Positions 42,875 to 51,147 of a stretch of DNA of 64,000 bases are shown piece by piece. This DNA is from Mayamaea pseudoterrestris (taxonomy: Eukaryota; Bacillariophyta; Bacillariophyceae; Sellaphorales; Sellaphoraceae), in assembly GCA_027923505.1 (NCBI GenBank), contig BROI01000017.1:124001-188000 (forward strand), read 5' to 3'. The number at the start of each line of letters is the position of its first letter. Positions within the stretch are counted from its first letter, which is position 1. The translations under genes and the position numbers were made by a program. Below the pieces are notes generated by a model, which saw only the letters and a program-made list of their open reading frames with translations, made no database searches and was not told the origin of the DNA.

Positions 42875-44392
42875 TTAGGTAAAGAGCTTGCTGCTGACCG
42901 CAAGCGAGAGTGAGCCACCAACCAGTAGAAGCATCTGAAGCAACGACATGCCGACGCCAAAGATGCGCCCAATGACGTCTCGTCGGAGTTTCTCCACATC
43001 TTCCGATAGTGCATCCATGTCACCTGCACACAAGGAAGGATATTATTGCGTTAGTACAATAGCCTTCAGCTTAAGCAAACAAAATGTTTTCACTTTTAAC
43101 CTACCAGTATTCCAAATGACAATATCAGCCCGTTTCAACTTTTCTTCCATTGGCATTTGACTATTGATACGATGCCAGCACTCTTGCAAGCTGATATCAG
43201 GATTGCGCTTGCGAAGGCGTTCGAATTGAAGTTCTTTGGGGGCCGCCACACAGATTGTCAGTGCAAACAATCGACGAAGTTGGCCGCTCTCAAATAACAA
43301 TGGTATATCGGCACAGATAATGTCCTTGGAGCCGACAAAAACGCCACGAGCAATTTTTCGCAACAGTAGAAACAAGATCCGAGGATGGGTCAATCGGTTC
43401 AGCTGCAGTCGCAGCGAGTGGTCTTGAAAGATGACAGCCCCGAGTTTGCGTCGATCAATCATGCCGTATTCGTCAAGAATGTCATGATTTTCAAAGACTT
43501 GGACAATTTGCTCGTATAATGAATACTCTGGTGGTGTAGTGTAAGGTAATTCGACATCGGGCGCCGGATCGTCTCCTTTCAGGACCGACGGCGGGAGAAG
43601 CACTTCATGTGCAATTCGATCCACATCAATCACGTCAAAGCTTCCTTCGTCGTCCCCTTCCACAAAAGAGGACAAACCGCTCGCGGTCCCGCTTCCCGAC
43701 ATGGAGCCTAATGTGTTTCCACTGCTACCTGTCGTGCTCTTTTGCTTCTTTCTCCGACTACTTTTCTGTGCGTAGAGTCGTTTGGGATCTTGCAAAAGTT
43801 GCGCAACTGTTGTTTTTCCCGATGCGATTCCTCCCGTAAGAGCAATTGGAACGAAGGCTTCACCAAGATAGACACCGACACACATGAAAATCAAGCGAAT
43901 CGTCAAAAGTGTGCCGACTGCGTCCGTGGTTAACAATGCCTCTCTACCAAGGTTTGGTGGGCATTGAAAGCCCCAAGTTTGACTCAACCACGCAATGTAG
44001 GACATGTCGTTTTGCATCGGTTGATCCATCGGTAGGCATTGGAGCGACGGCAACAGTATCTCGAGAAAAATATCTCCAACTATCGTTATCAGCATTGTCG
44101 TGTAAATGTCGCTCCGTATGAATGGAATCGACTTGGCAGCAATCCGGATCGTCATGGCTGCGAGAATCATGCTCAATGGAAAGACGAGAAAGATATTCAT
44201 AGCAATCTCTTCAACTACCAATGCTTTGTCCAACTGACGCGTCCCAAAGGCAAACACATTGCGAGACAACGGTCTGCCGACTAGTGCCTGAACGGTCGAT
44301 AGAAATACCATGGTGAATCTATTCGAACAAAAAATGATCGGTCGCTGGGTCGCCGAGAAAGATGAAGCGCATGTCGCACCGAATTCCCGCAT
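42875..44392 (-). CDS. Dephospho-CoA kinase flanked by membrane segments (2 exons)
   Basis: Last step of CoA synthesis: phosphorylates dephospho-CoA on the ribose 3'-OH. Exon 1 ends at 43105, an 81-nt GT-AG intron is 43104-43024, exon 2 is 43023-42875. The join gives IVIWNTGDMDALSEDVEKL. The start is ATG 44392 (478 aa) or ATG 44311 (451 aa). The CoaE core has P-loop LTGGIASGKTT, VIDVDRIAHEV, THPRIL, ADIPLLFESG and RLRKRN with RINSQ. Unlike bacterial CoaE (about 200 aa) it has about three hydrophobic segments before the kinase (IFLVFPLSMILAAM; LITIVGDIFLEILL; LLTIRLIFMCVGVYLG), a Ser-rich insert after the P-loop, and one hydrophobic segment at the C-terminus (GMSLLQMLLLVGGSLSLAV). A membrane-bound form, site unknown, is inferred. 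Confidence 0.9.
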
Positions 44393-44836
44393 GCGTCATC
44401 ACTCCTCGGCGCGCGTGATCCACTTCTAATCGTGTTGATGTCGTCGACCAAGGCAGGCGTCCCTTGAAGTTGACTCGTTTGACGAGACTTGATTGGCCGT
44501 TGAATTTTCTTTGCTGCGGGAGTGCAGTTCTTTATGGCCCAGAGAGAGGTCGCAATTCCGAGTTGAACAGCTACACAGTGACCGCATGGGCAGTTGAAGC
44601 TCATTTACTGCTATTGAAAGACAGCTAAATTGATCGCTACACATTCTTGCGGTTCGTTTCGCGGATTCGACACTTGCGATACTCCGACGATCCAAGACCG
44701 GCGTTCGTGCTCCAAATCTTGCTTCGTTTTGATTGGCTCGTCGCAAACGAGCGTGAAGAGCAAGCAAAAAGGGCCGCACTTCCCCATGACTCTTCACTTT
44801 TTTAAAAACCAGCCATCCACCAAGCACGTTTACACC

Positions 44837-45730
44837 ATGACAATTTCCAAACAACTTACCAGCAATTCTGCTTGCCACCGTTCTCGGCCATGCCAATCAA
44901 TTGAAACCGTGCGATTAGCTACTGTACTTGCGACGCTTGTCATGGCTCTCGTACCAGACTCGGCGTTGGCATTTTCAGGCGTCACTCGTTCCACCTCCAA
45001 GCAGGCTTGTGTTTTTACGGCTTTGACCCGCTCGGCGGTTCGCGACGCTGCCTCCGAGCAATACAGTCAGGACTCGCGCTGGTGGAAACCATCTGCTACC
45101 ACCACTACTGATGTTCAGGACGACAGCTCCAGCGTTGATGATTATCTTCGTTTTCTGGAGCGTCGCTACACGAGACTTTATGAGGACGAACCGGAAGCCG
45201 CGGCCAAGTCGTTCAACGTCATGGACTGGCTCAAGCAGGGAGAGGCGGATCACAAGGAACTACAGGACAATCACGATGCTTTCTATGCCTTGGGTGTTGC
45301 CGGCCTCGCTGGAAAGGAAATGCTGCAGACACATGATGGCCATCAAATGGCTCCCTCCAATATTGCTGCTCGAAACATGGAGCCTACTTTGCCAACTGAC
45401 CAAACTACCTCTATTACTGACAGCCAAGTCAGCATGAAGGACAAGACTGTGAGTCGACATGTTCGCTCTTCGGCTTTGGCTGCCGCCGTGTCGGTTCTCA
45501 TGAGTCGGGTTTTGCAGCAACGACGTTTCTTGTTGCAGCTGCAGACGCGTCGCGCGCATGCTCTCCTAGTTGCAGTCGCCAAGACTATCAAGACTGCGCC
45601 GAAAACATTGGCCAAGCAACTGTGGAACTTGGGAGGTGGCAAGCAAAATGTCATTGCGACTCTCTCCGTTGTTGCGGCCGTTACGTTAATGGCTCTCCAC
45701 CTGGTGGTCAAGGAAGGTCTTGGAGCATAG
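44837..45730 (+). CDS. Unknown plastid-targeted membrane protein
   Basis: I do not recognise this protein. The open frame begins at a TTG at 44630; the first ATGs are 44786 and 44837. I choose 44837 (297 aa) for its CACCATGA context; 44786 adds 17 residues. It opens with a long n-region, then VRLATVLATLVMALVPDSALAF|SG: a signal peptide ending in an ALAF motif, the plastid entry signal. A disordered acidic part follows (DVQDDSSSVDDYLRFLERRYTRLYEDEPEAAAKSF), then a helical basic segment (SRVLQQRRFLLQLQTRRAHALL) and a C-terminal hydrophobic helix (VIATLSVVAAVTLMALHLVV). It is likely a lineage-specific protein anchored by its C-terminus. Confidence 0.7.
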   Translation: MTISKQLTSNSACHRSRPCQSIETVRLATVLATLVMALVPDSALAFSGVTRSTSKQACVFTALTRSAVRDAASEQYSQDSRWWKPSATTTTDVQDDSSSVDDYLRFLERRYTRLYEDEPEAAAKSFNVMDWLKQGEADHKELQDNHDAFYALGVAGLAGKEMLQTHDGHQMAPSNIAARNMEPTLPTDQTTSITDSQVSMKDKTVSRHVRSSALAAAVSVLMSRVLQQRRFLLQLQTRRAHALLVAVAKTIKTAPKTLAKQLWNLGGGKQNVIATLSVVAAVTLMALHLVVKEGLGA

Positions 45731-45960
45731 TTTCGACCCTACTTTGATCGTTGGCCGCAAAGTACTTTGTGCGGCAATGAGCCACTGGGCATTTGTGTTA
45801 CATGTGATGTGTGGAATGTGCACGTGAATCCATTTTATACAAGAGCCGAGCGACTGTATTAGTCGCCGGATACAACAAGATACAAGACAAGATACAAGAT
45901 ACGACAAACTACAATAGAAAACTGCATACAAATTACAACAATGATTGATCGAAACAAGGA

Positions 45961-46239
45961 ATGGAAGGCCGCTCTAAGCTACTACGGTTGGCGCTTGGAG
46001 AGGCTGAGTACGGGGGCCCAACTACTCGCGTCCTTGCATTTTTTCGATTACTAATCTTTATAATAGATACATTCTTAACAATAATTATTGGTACTAGATA
46101 TGAAGCGCAGTACGCTGCATCAGCAGCACCAAGATGGTCCCGCCGACTCGTGGGAGCCAAGTCACTAAGGAACTATTGGCTCCTGCAATTTCGGCGAGGC
46201 GGCGGCTGGAGGTCATCGGATCTTTGTCGGCGTGACTAA
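45961..46239 (+). CDS. Doubtful 92-aa ORF with one hydrophobic helix
   Basis: ATG-started; the product has one membrane-like stretch (VLAFFRLLIFIIDTFLTIIIG) and an Arg-rich tail. There is no homology I know, no neighbour link and no targeting motif. It may well be a chance frame. Confidence 0.15.
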   Translation: MEGRSKLLRLALGEAEYGGPTTRVLAFFRLLIFIIDTFLTIIIGTRYEAQYAASAAPRWSRRLVGAKSLRNYWLLQFRRGGGWRSSDLCRRD

Positions 46240-46458
46240 ATTGCTAGCACAACGGTCCATGTGCAACCTGAATTCGTCGTTCCAATGGGACGCAGCAAGT
46301 TCTTTCGTCCACTATTAGATTGCATTGGTCTTGCGCATCATAGGTGCGCAGTGTTGCTCAAGGTAGAAACTGGCGTTGAATGACTATCTTGGGAACAAAA
46401 ACTAAATATCCAGCCACAGATTCTTCCGCTTACTACACAAAGACGGCGTTTGCTAAAA

Positions 46459-46540
46459 CTTGGGTAGCTATGTGTAGCAACCCAAGCACCCCCGCTGGGC
46501 TAGCAGAGCAGGGCTAGATCCGCGCTAGAGAGCGGGATGC
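46459..46540. other. Paired inverted repeats, possible structured RNA
   Basis: CTTGGGTaGCTA-TGTG-TAGCaACCCAAG (46459-46486) forms an 11-bp stem with one mismatch and a 4-nt loop. CCCGCT (46491-46496) pairs with AGCGGG (46531-46536) around an inner CTAGC/GCTAG pair. Two stacked stems in 80 bp of an otherwise bland spacer could be a small RNA gene or mobile-element remnant; nothing identifies it further. Confidence 0.3.
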
Positions 46541-46733
46541 TTGCCAGCTGCAGTGTGCTGCTGCTGAACCCAGGGATGGGCTAGGGTGGGAACTTTAATC
46601 TATCTTACAGTCCTCGAACAAGAGCTTCGAGGCAAACAGACCAAAAGAATGACAAGCAAGCCGCAAGCTTGCTTCGCAATCCTTGGAGAGGACCCATGAC
46701 CTCTGGAACCAATGCGCCAATGCCGTCATCCGA

Positions 46734-46741
46734 TGACGTCA
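46734..46741. promoter_or_regulatory. CRE palindrome TGACGTCA
   Basis: Perfect 8-bp site inside the longer palindrome GATGACGTCATC (46732-46743), about 510 bp upstream of the carotenoid-oxygenase ATG. Regulatory use is inference. Confidence 0.35.
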
Positions 46742-47250
46742 TCGTTGGCCAATCAAATCACCGCTTTCCTCCGGCTCTCCAGAATCCCACATTACGGAGC
46801 GAGGTCTTTCACTCAATGCTTCAGGTTACGAACACTGTCCTAACTACTCCTCTTTGTGTGAAGCAGATTTAACTACTAATAAGATACTAAACCAGCGTAC
46901 CTATTAAGTTGAGACTCTCATTGCGCCCGAATAACGTTGTCTTTGTACTCGGTACCAGTATCATAGCTAATGAGACTGCATTTTGACGGGCACGCGCCGA
47001 AATATCAGTTTTTGATTGACACGACCCCTTTATGACCACTCCAACGCCGATCGATTATCAAAATGACTGGGCGCTCGGAACGCTGTCGAACTCCCAATGA
47101 CGAAAGAAGACGCGCTCACTCACGACACATCATTGTTCTATTTGCGCGAAAACGATGCGTCAAAGACAGAGTCAACATCATCCTCTCTTTGGAGACGGAA
47201 CATTTCTCCACTTGACGCGCTGTGATTGAGTTCTACTACAATCTCCAAGC

Positions 47251-48903
47251 ATGAAACCAACCGACTCGTCCCGACTTCAGCGGGCCTTTGCGGTTCTTGC
47301 GATCCTTGCGATTGCAGTGCAATGCACCTTTCGCAACACGTATCTGCTTCACCTCTTTGACTCGACCATTATCGACTCGTTTCAGGACCAGGAGAACCAT
47401 TGGCGTTCCAACGTTTATTTGCAGGGCAACTATGCACCAGTGTCGGAGGAGCACGTACATGTACCGGTCGAAGGGAGTTTACCGTCTGATTTGAATGGCT
47501 TGTTCCTTCGAAATGGACCAAACAACGGGTTTGCGACGACGAAGAAACGCTACCATTGGTTTGATGGCGATGGAATGATTCACAGTCTTCGCATTGTCGA
47601 TGGCAAGGCCTACTACAATAACCAATTTATACCGACTCCAAGATACAAGACGGAGCAGAGCTATGGAGAGGAACTTTTCATGCGACTGGGCGAAATCACA
47701 GGAATGACTGGTTTGTTCAAGCTTTTGTTTGTATCGCCAAACATGCTGCGAAACAATGGACTTACAGATCTGACTGCGGGCCAAGCGAATACGCACACAC
47801 TCATGTACAATGACAAGTTTTACGCCTGCTACGAGTCTTCGCTTCCATTCGAGTTAATCCTGGACGACAAGGGAGCTGTCCAGGCTGCGGTGGGGTACGA
47901 CACGTTTGGTGGAACACTCAACTATCCGGTTTCAGCACATGCCAAGATTGACCCTGTGACAAACAGTCTCTTGTTTCACTCGTATAGCGGTGATGCGGAG
48001 ATGGTTAAGCGCGATGGACCGATCAAGGTGGGCGAGTACCATGGGCCTTCTGACACATTTGGAGTGTACCAAGGCATTTCCTTGAACCATTTTCCATTTG
48101 CGCATGATATGGCCTTCACTAAGAACTATTTGATTGTCTACGATGGATCTGTACATTTTCAGAAGGAAAAATTGATGGAATTTGGAGCTTCCATATTTGG
48201 CTGGAACTCTAGCCATACCATGAAGATTGGTTTAATGTCGCGAAGCGACGGACACTTGGACTGGTTTGAAACTAACAAGGCCATGTCCATTGTTCATACC
48301 TTGACTGCTTGGGAGGAAGAAGATGGTACCGTTGTCATGTGGGCGCCCGCTAGCGACAAGGTTGACCTTGGTTTGGAAGACCACAATAACGAATTTTTCA
48401 TGACAGAGTTTCGAATGCGTCCTGGCACTGCCGAAGCAACCATGGTTGTCGCTTCAGCGGAGCACAATGTCGAGTTTCCACGCGTCCGCGACGAGTGTTT
48501 GGGCAAGCCCTGTCGATTTGGATATGCTGGATGGATGACTAAAACGACTGGTGCCGGACAGTTCCAGGGATGGGCGCAGTTTGATTTGCAGGCGAAGAAG
48601 GTGAATCAAGTGGTGCACTTTGGCGAGGGCGAGAATGGAGGCGAACCTGTAGTAATTCCCAAGCCCGGTAGCACTGAATCAAATCAAGTTTATATCGGAA
48701 CCTTTATTCACAACGATTCCGAGAACGCCGACTACTTTGTGCTGTACGATGGCGAGACTACGGAACTGGTCACTCGCATCAAGATGCCTTACCGAATTCC
48801 ATTCGGCTTTCATGGTCAGTGGGTGAATGGCGAGTCGCTTGACGCACATGTTGCGTACCATGAAGCGAACAATAGCACCAAGAATGCAACTGCGGTCATG
48901 TGA
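47251..48903 (+). CDS. Carotenoid cleavage oxygenase (CCD/NCED/RPE65 family)
   Basis: Non-heme iron oxygenase that splits a carotenoid double bond to apocarotenoids. 550 aa, intronless. The N-terminus has a hydrophobic segment (FAVLAILAIAVQCTF), a signal or anchor without an ASAF motif. The seven-bladed propeller is marked by GLFLRNGPNNGF, HWFDGDGMIHSLRI, ANTHTLMYNDKFYACYESSLPFEL, and the four iron-binding His: SAHAKID, PFAHDMAF, SIVHTLTAW and FGFHGQWV. All four are present, so it should be active. CCD1-like cleavage or an NCED-like 11,12 cut cannot be told apart here. The C-terminus is Asn/Thr-rich with possible glycosylation sites (NNST, NAT), in line with an ER or secretory route. Confidence 0.95.
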   Translation: MKPTDSSRLQRAFAVLAILAIAVQCTFRNTYLLHLFDSTIIDSFQDQENHWRSNVYLQGNYAPVSEEHVHVPVEGSLPSDLNGLFLRNGPNNGFATTKKRYHWFDGDGMIHSLRIVDGKAYYNNQFIPTPRYKTEQSYGEELFMRLGEITGMTGLFKLLFVSPNMLRNNGLTDLTAGQANTHTLMYNDKFYACYESSLPFELILDDKGAVQAAVGYDTFGGTLNYPVSAHAKIDPVTNSLLFHSYSGDAEMVKRDGPIKVGEYHGPSDTFGVYQGISLNHFPFAHDMAFTKNYLIVYDGSVHFQKEKLMEFGASIFGWNSSHTMKIGLMSRSDGHLDWFETNKAMSIVHTLTAWEEEDGTVVMWAPASDKVDLGLEDHNNEFFMTEFRMRPGTAEATMVVASAEHNVEFPRVRDECLGKPCRFGYAGWMTKTTGAGQFQGWAQFDLQAKKVNQVVHFGEGENGGEPVVIPKPGSTESNQVYIGTFIHNDSENADYFVLYDGETTELVTRIKMPYRIPFGFHGQWVNGESLDAHVAYHEANNSTKNATAVM

Positions 48904-49108
48904 AGCTCGTATTGTTAATAGTCTGGGCGAGATTGTTGCGCTGTGAAGTTGCTTGTATATAGTAACGTGGCTTACAAAATAAAGTATCTAATTTATAGAA
49001 GTAACGAAAAAAGTAGCAATTTTGAACGCTACAAAAACTATTAACATAGGTAAGAATCTCTTAATTGCGAGTGCAGAGGCATCGTAAGGTAACCGAGTCT
49101 CGTTCGTG

Positions 49109-49628
49109 TTATTCAACATAGTGCACTTGCTCCTTGGTCTCTTCCCAATCGCTCGACAAGCTCTGGAGCTTGAGAGCTAGCTGATCGACTTTGATCGAAT
49201 GATGCCATTCTTCCTCCGTCGCATCTGCTCCTTCCTCGGCAACTTTATCAGCTTCTGCATCAGCTTCCGGAGGAAGTTGTCGTATCTGTTTCTCGATGGG
49301 AATTTCATGTATTGTATCAAGAGCGCATGCTGTTCCCAATCCGCCATGTAACGGACCGGCATCTTGTGCTTTGATTCCAGAGTCAATCGTGTCCGTACTT
49401 GCCGCAGAGGATTTACAATTACAACCTTCACACTTGTTAGACTGGTGAAACCAGAAACGAATAGTGATAAGGAAAGATAAGCATTTCTCTTACTTAACGA
49501 ACGCCGCCCTCCTCTCGCGAAAGCTGAAATGAAAAAAATATGAGCGACCATCTTCGTACCTTTTCGCCTTCATTTGCGACGGAGTAATTCTTGTCGACGG
49601 GAACAGCTTTACTTGCTTGACAACCCAT
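49109..49628 (-). CDS. Small dually acylated (MGC) protein, 2 exons
   Basis: Assembled from splice sites: exon 1 49628-49560, GT-AG intron 49559-49442 (GTACGA...CACCAG), exon 2 49441-49109, phase 0, giving 133 aa. The start MGCQASKAV fits N-myristoylation at Gly2 (small residue S at position 6) with palmitoylation at Cys3, so membrane anchoring is likely. After the junction comes SNKCEGCNCKSS, a compact Cys cluster of metal-binding look. The C-terminal half is acidic and helical (PPEADAEADKVAEEGADATEEEW...IKVDQLALKLQSLSSDWEE). No known family is recognised; a LAMTOR1-like membrane scaffold is a distant possibility only. It is divergent from the ATP synthase f candidate across 250 bp. Confidence 0.65.
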
Positions 49629-49878
49629 CGTTTCAGTATTAGTTGGCTACAACTGCTCGCACTGGTCCTGGCGGTTGCAAACAGTGCGATGCACATCGCG
49701 TCGCTCGTTCCACCGTCATCTTCTTCATCCGTCGGTCACACTCGACGTCATCAATTGTCGCACCGGTTAAATTGCGACATGGCTCAGAACCCAAGATCCG
49801 CTGAATGCGGCGGCACAATGGAGATTGTAAATCGCCGGTCTGCCGTTGTCTGCTTCCCTTTACATTCACATATCAATC

Positions 49879-50472
49879 ATGGCATCCATTAGTCGCTTTG
49901 CGGAAAAGGCCTTTAGCGCTTCCTACTACAAGACGCAGTGGCAAAACATTTTGACGCGCTCGTACGATTACTACCACCCGCTCTTTCGTCAGGGAAGGTA
50001 CGCCGACTGCTCGCTTGCCTGTCACTATGTCTGACGATCACTGCGGCTGTATTTCACAAAAGTACTTGATGCAATTTGAAATTGATATGATAAATTGTTG
50101 CCTCAGGATTTCGGTCCTTGCGAAATGGTTTTCATAGAGGCGCTAGTCAGCGAACGAATTGGAAGTCGACTCACCCTCGATGTTTCTCTTAATTTCACAC
50201 AGCGCCACGCCACTTTGGCACATGATGATGGCCGTATCGGCAATCATGTACACGACGAGCTACCTGTCTCGCGATCGTAAGTTCATTGGAATATGAGATT
50301 TGGCGATATTTCTGCGTGATTAGCGCGTGTGTTGAACATGATACATGATGCTGACTGCTACGTACCTTTCTCGTTGTAATATACAGTCAGGGCAATGCAG
50401 CACAAGCATGAAGTTGAAAAGAAAGTCCTTCATGATTACTATGAACAGCATGGAGGCGCTCCCCATCATTAA
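49879..50472 (+). CDS. Candidate mitochondrial ATP synthase subunit f (3 exons)
   Basis: Assembled by hand: exons 49879-49997, 50203-50276 and 50387-50472, with GT-AG introns of 205 and 110 nt. The frame stays open over both joins, giving 92 aa. The product starts MASISRFAEKAF, then has a Tyr-rich stretch (SYYKTQWQNILTRSYDYYHPLFRQG), one membrane helix (LWHMMMAVSAIMYTTSYL) and a charged helical tail (RAMQHKHEVEKKVLHDYYEQHGG). Length and the pattern YxYY...G...M..A....Y..SY...L+..+HE resemble subunit f of the Fo dimer module. That assignment rests on pattern, not on a search. The gene itself is well supported by three consistent exons. Confidence 0.7.
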
Positions 50473-51147
50473 ATGGGTGCGTCGTGAGCACAGCAAGCAG
50501 CAAGCAAGCGAAGGTCGTTGCTGTTTCGCTTAGAAGGTAGGTAACAAACTGATAAGGTCTGGAACTACTTCTATAGCTCTATTATTATCATTACGCAAAA
50601 GAAGACGTCGATATATAAACGATCTTTTATCATCATGACATAGCCTGCGCTTAATCACATCCGAGCATGTCCGGGTTTACCAAGTGCTATTCCCACACAT
50701 TTTAGTCCAATAGCAAAACTAAATATCGGGCTGCTTCCTTTTCCGACACACGGTTACTGTTCATACAACCTGCCCGTCTGTCGTCGCACTAGAGCCACAT
50801 AGCAAGGACATCAAGGCAGTCCGTTGAAGACACAAAACGGATGATGTTTGATGGTGTCTTAACGGTACTAAACAGCCGGTGCGACACATTCACGACCGAA
50901 AAACTTCCGACTGCTTTTTCATTTATTACCTCGACCAGGTTTCACGTTTCGTGGCAATATCAAGGCTCACCTCTAAGCTAAGCGTTGCAACAACTCTCGG
51001 CTGTTTTAGCTAAAAAAATCTACGGACTTGCTCCGTGTTCTGAGCAAAAGAGGTGGATTTGAAGTTGCTGGTTGCGAAGTTCTTGTTCACGTTTCGCGTT
51101 GGCATTTTGCACTTTTGCACCTACGACTGCCAAGAGAACTTTTTCGC
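50473..51147. other. Intergenic, UvrBC promoter region
   Basis: 675 bp between the ATP synthase f candidate and the first ATG of the UvrB-UvrC gene. The UvrBC frame stays open back to a TTG at 51028, which is probably 5' UTR. No other feature is seen. Confidence 0.45.

Larger units (their letters stand above)
45731..47250. other. 1.5-kb intergenic with structured GC-rich block
   Basis: The largest gene-free gap of the gene-dense half. It holds a near-palindrome GCCGCAAAGTACTTTGTGCGGC just after the 45730 stop, a short GATACAA repeat (about 45874-45905), a possible 92-aa ORF (45961-46239), a GC-rich inverted-repeat block (46459-46580) and a CRE palindrome (46734-46741). No tRNA is recognised. 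The last 300 bp must include the carotenoid-oxygenase promoter. Confidence 0.5.

Noticed and set aside
46669-46872. 67-aa ORF in the 1.5-kb gap
   Set aside because: No domain, no targeting signal and no codon pattern unlike the background; it spans the CRE palindrome and looks like a chance frame.
51028-51147. Upstream extension of the UvrBC frame
   Set aside because: It begins at TTG, not ATG; the first ATGs are at 51148 and 51178 and already give a good presequence.
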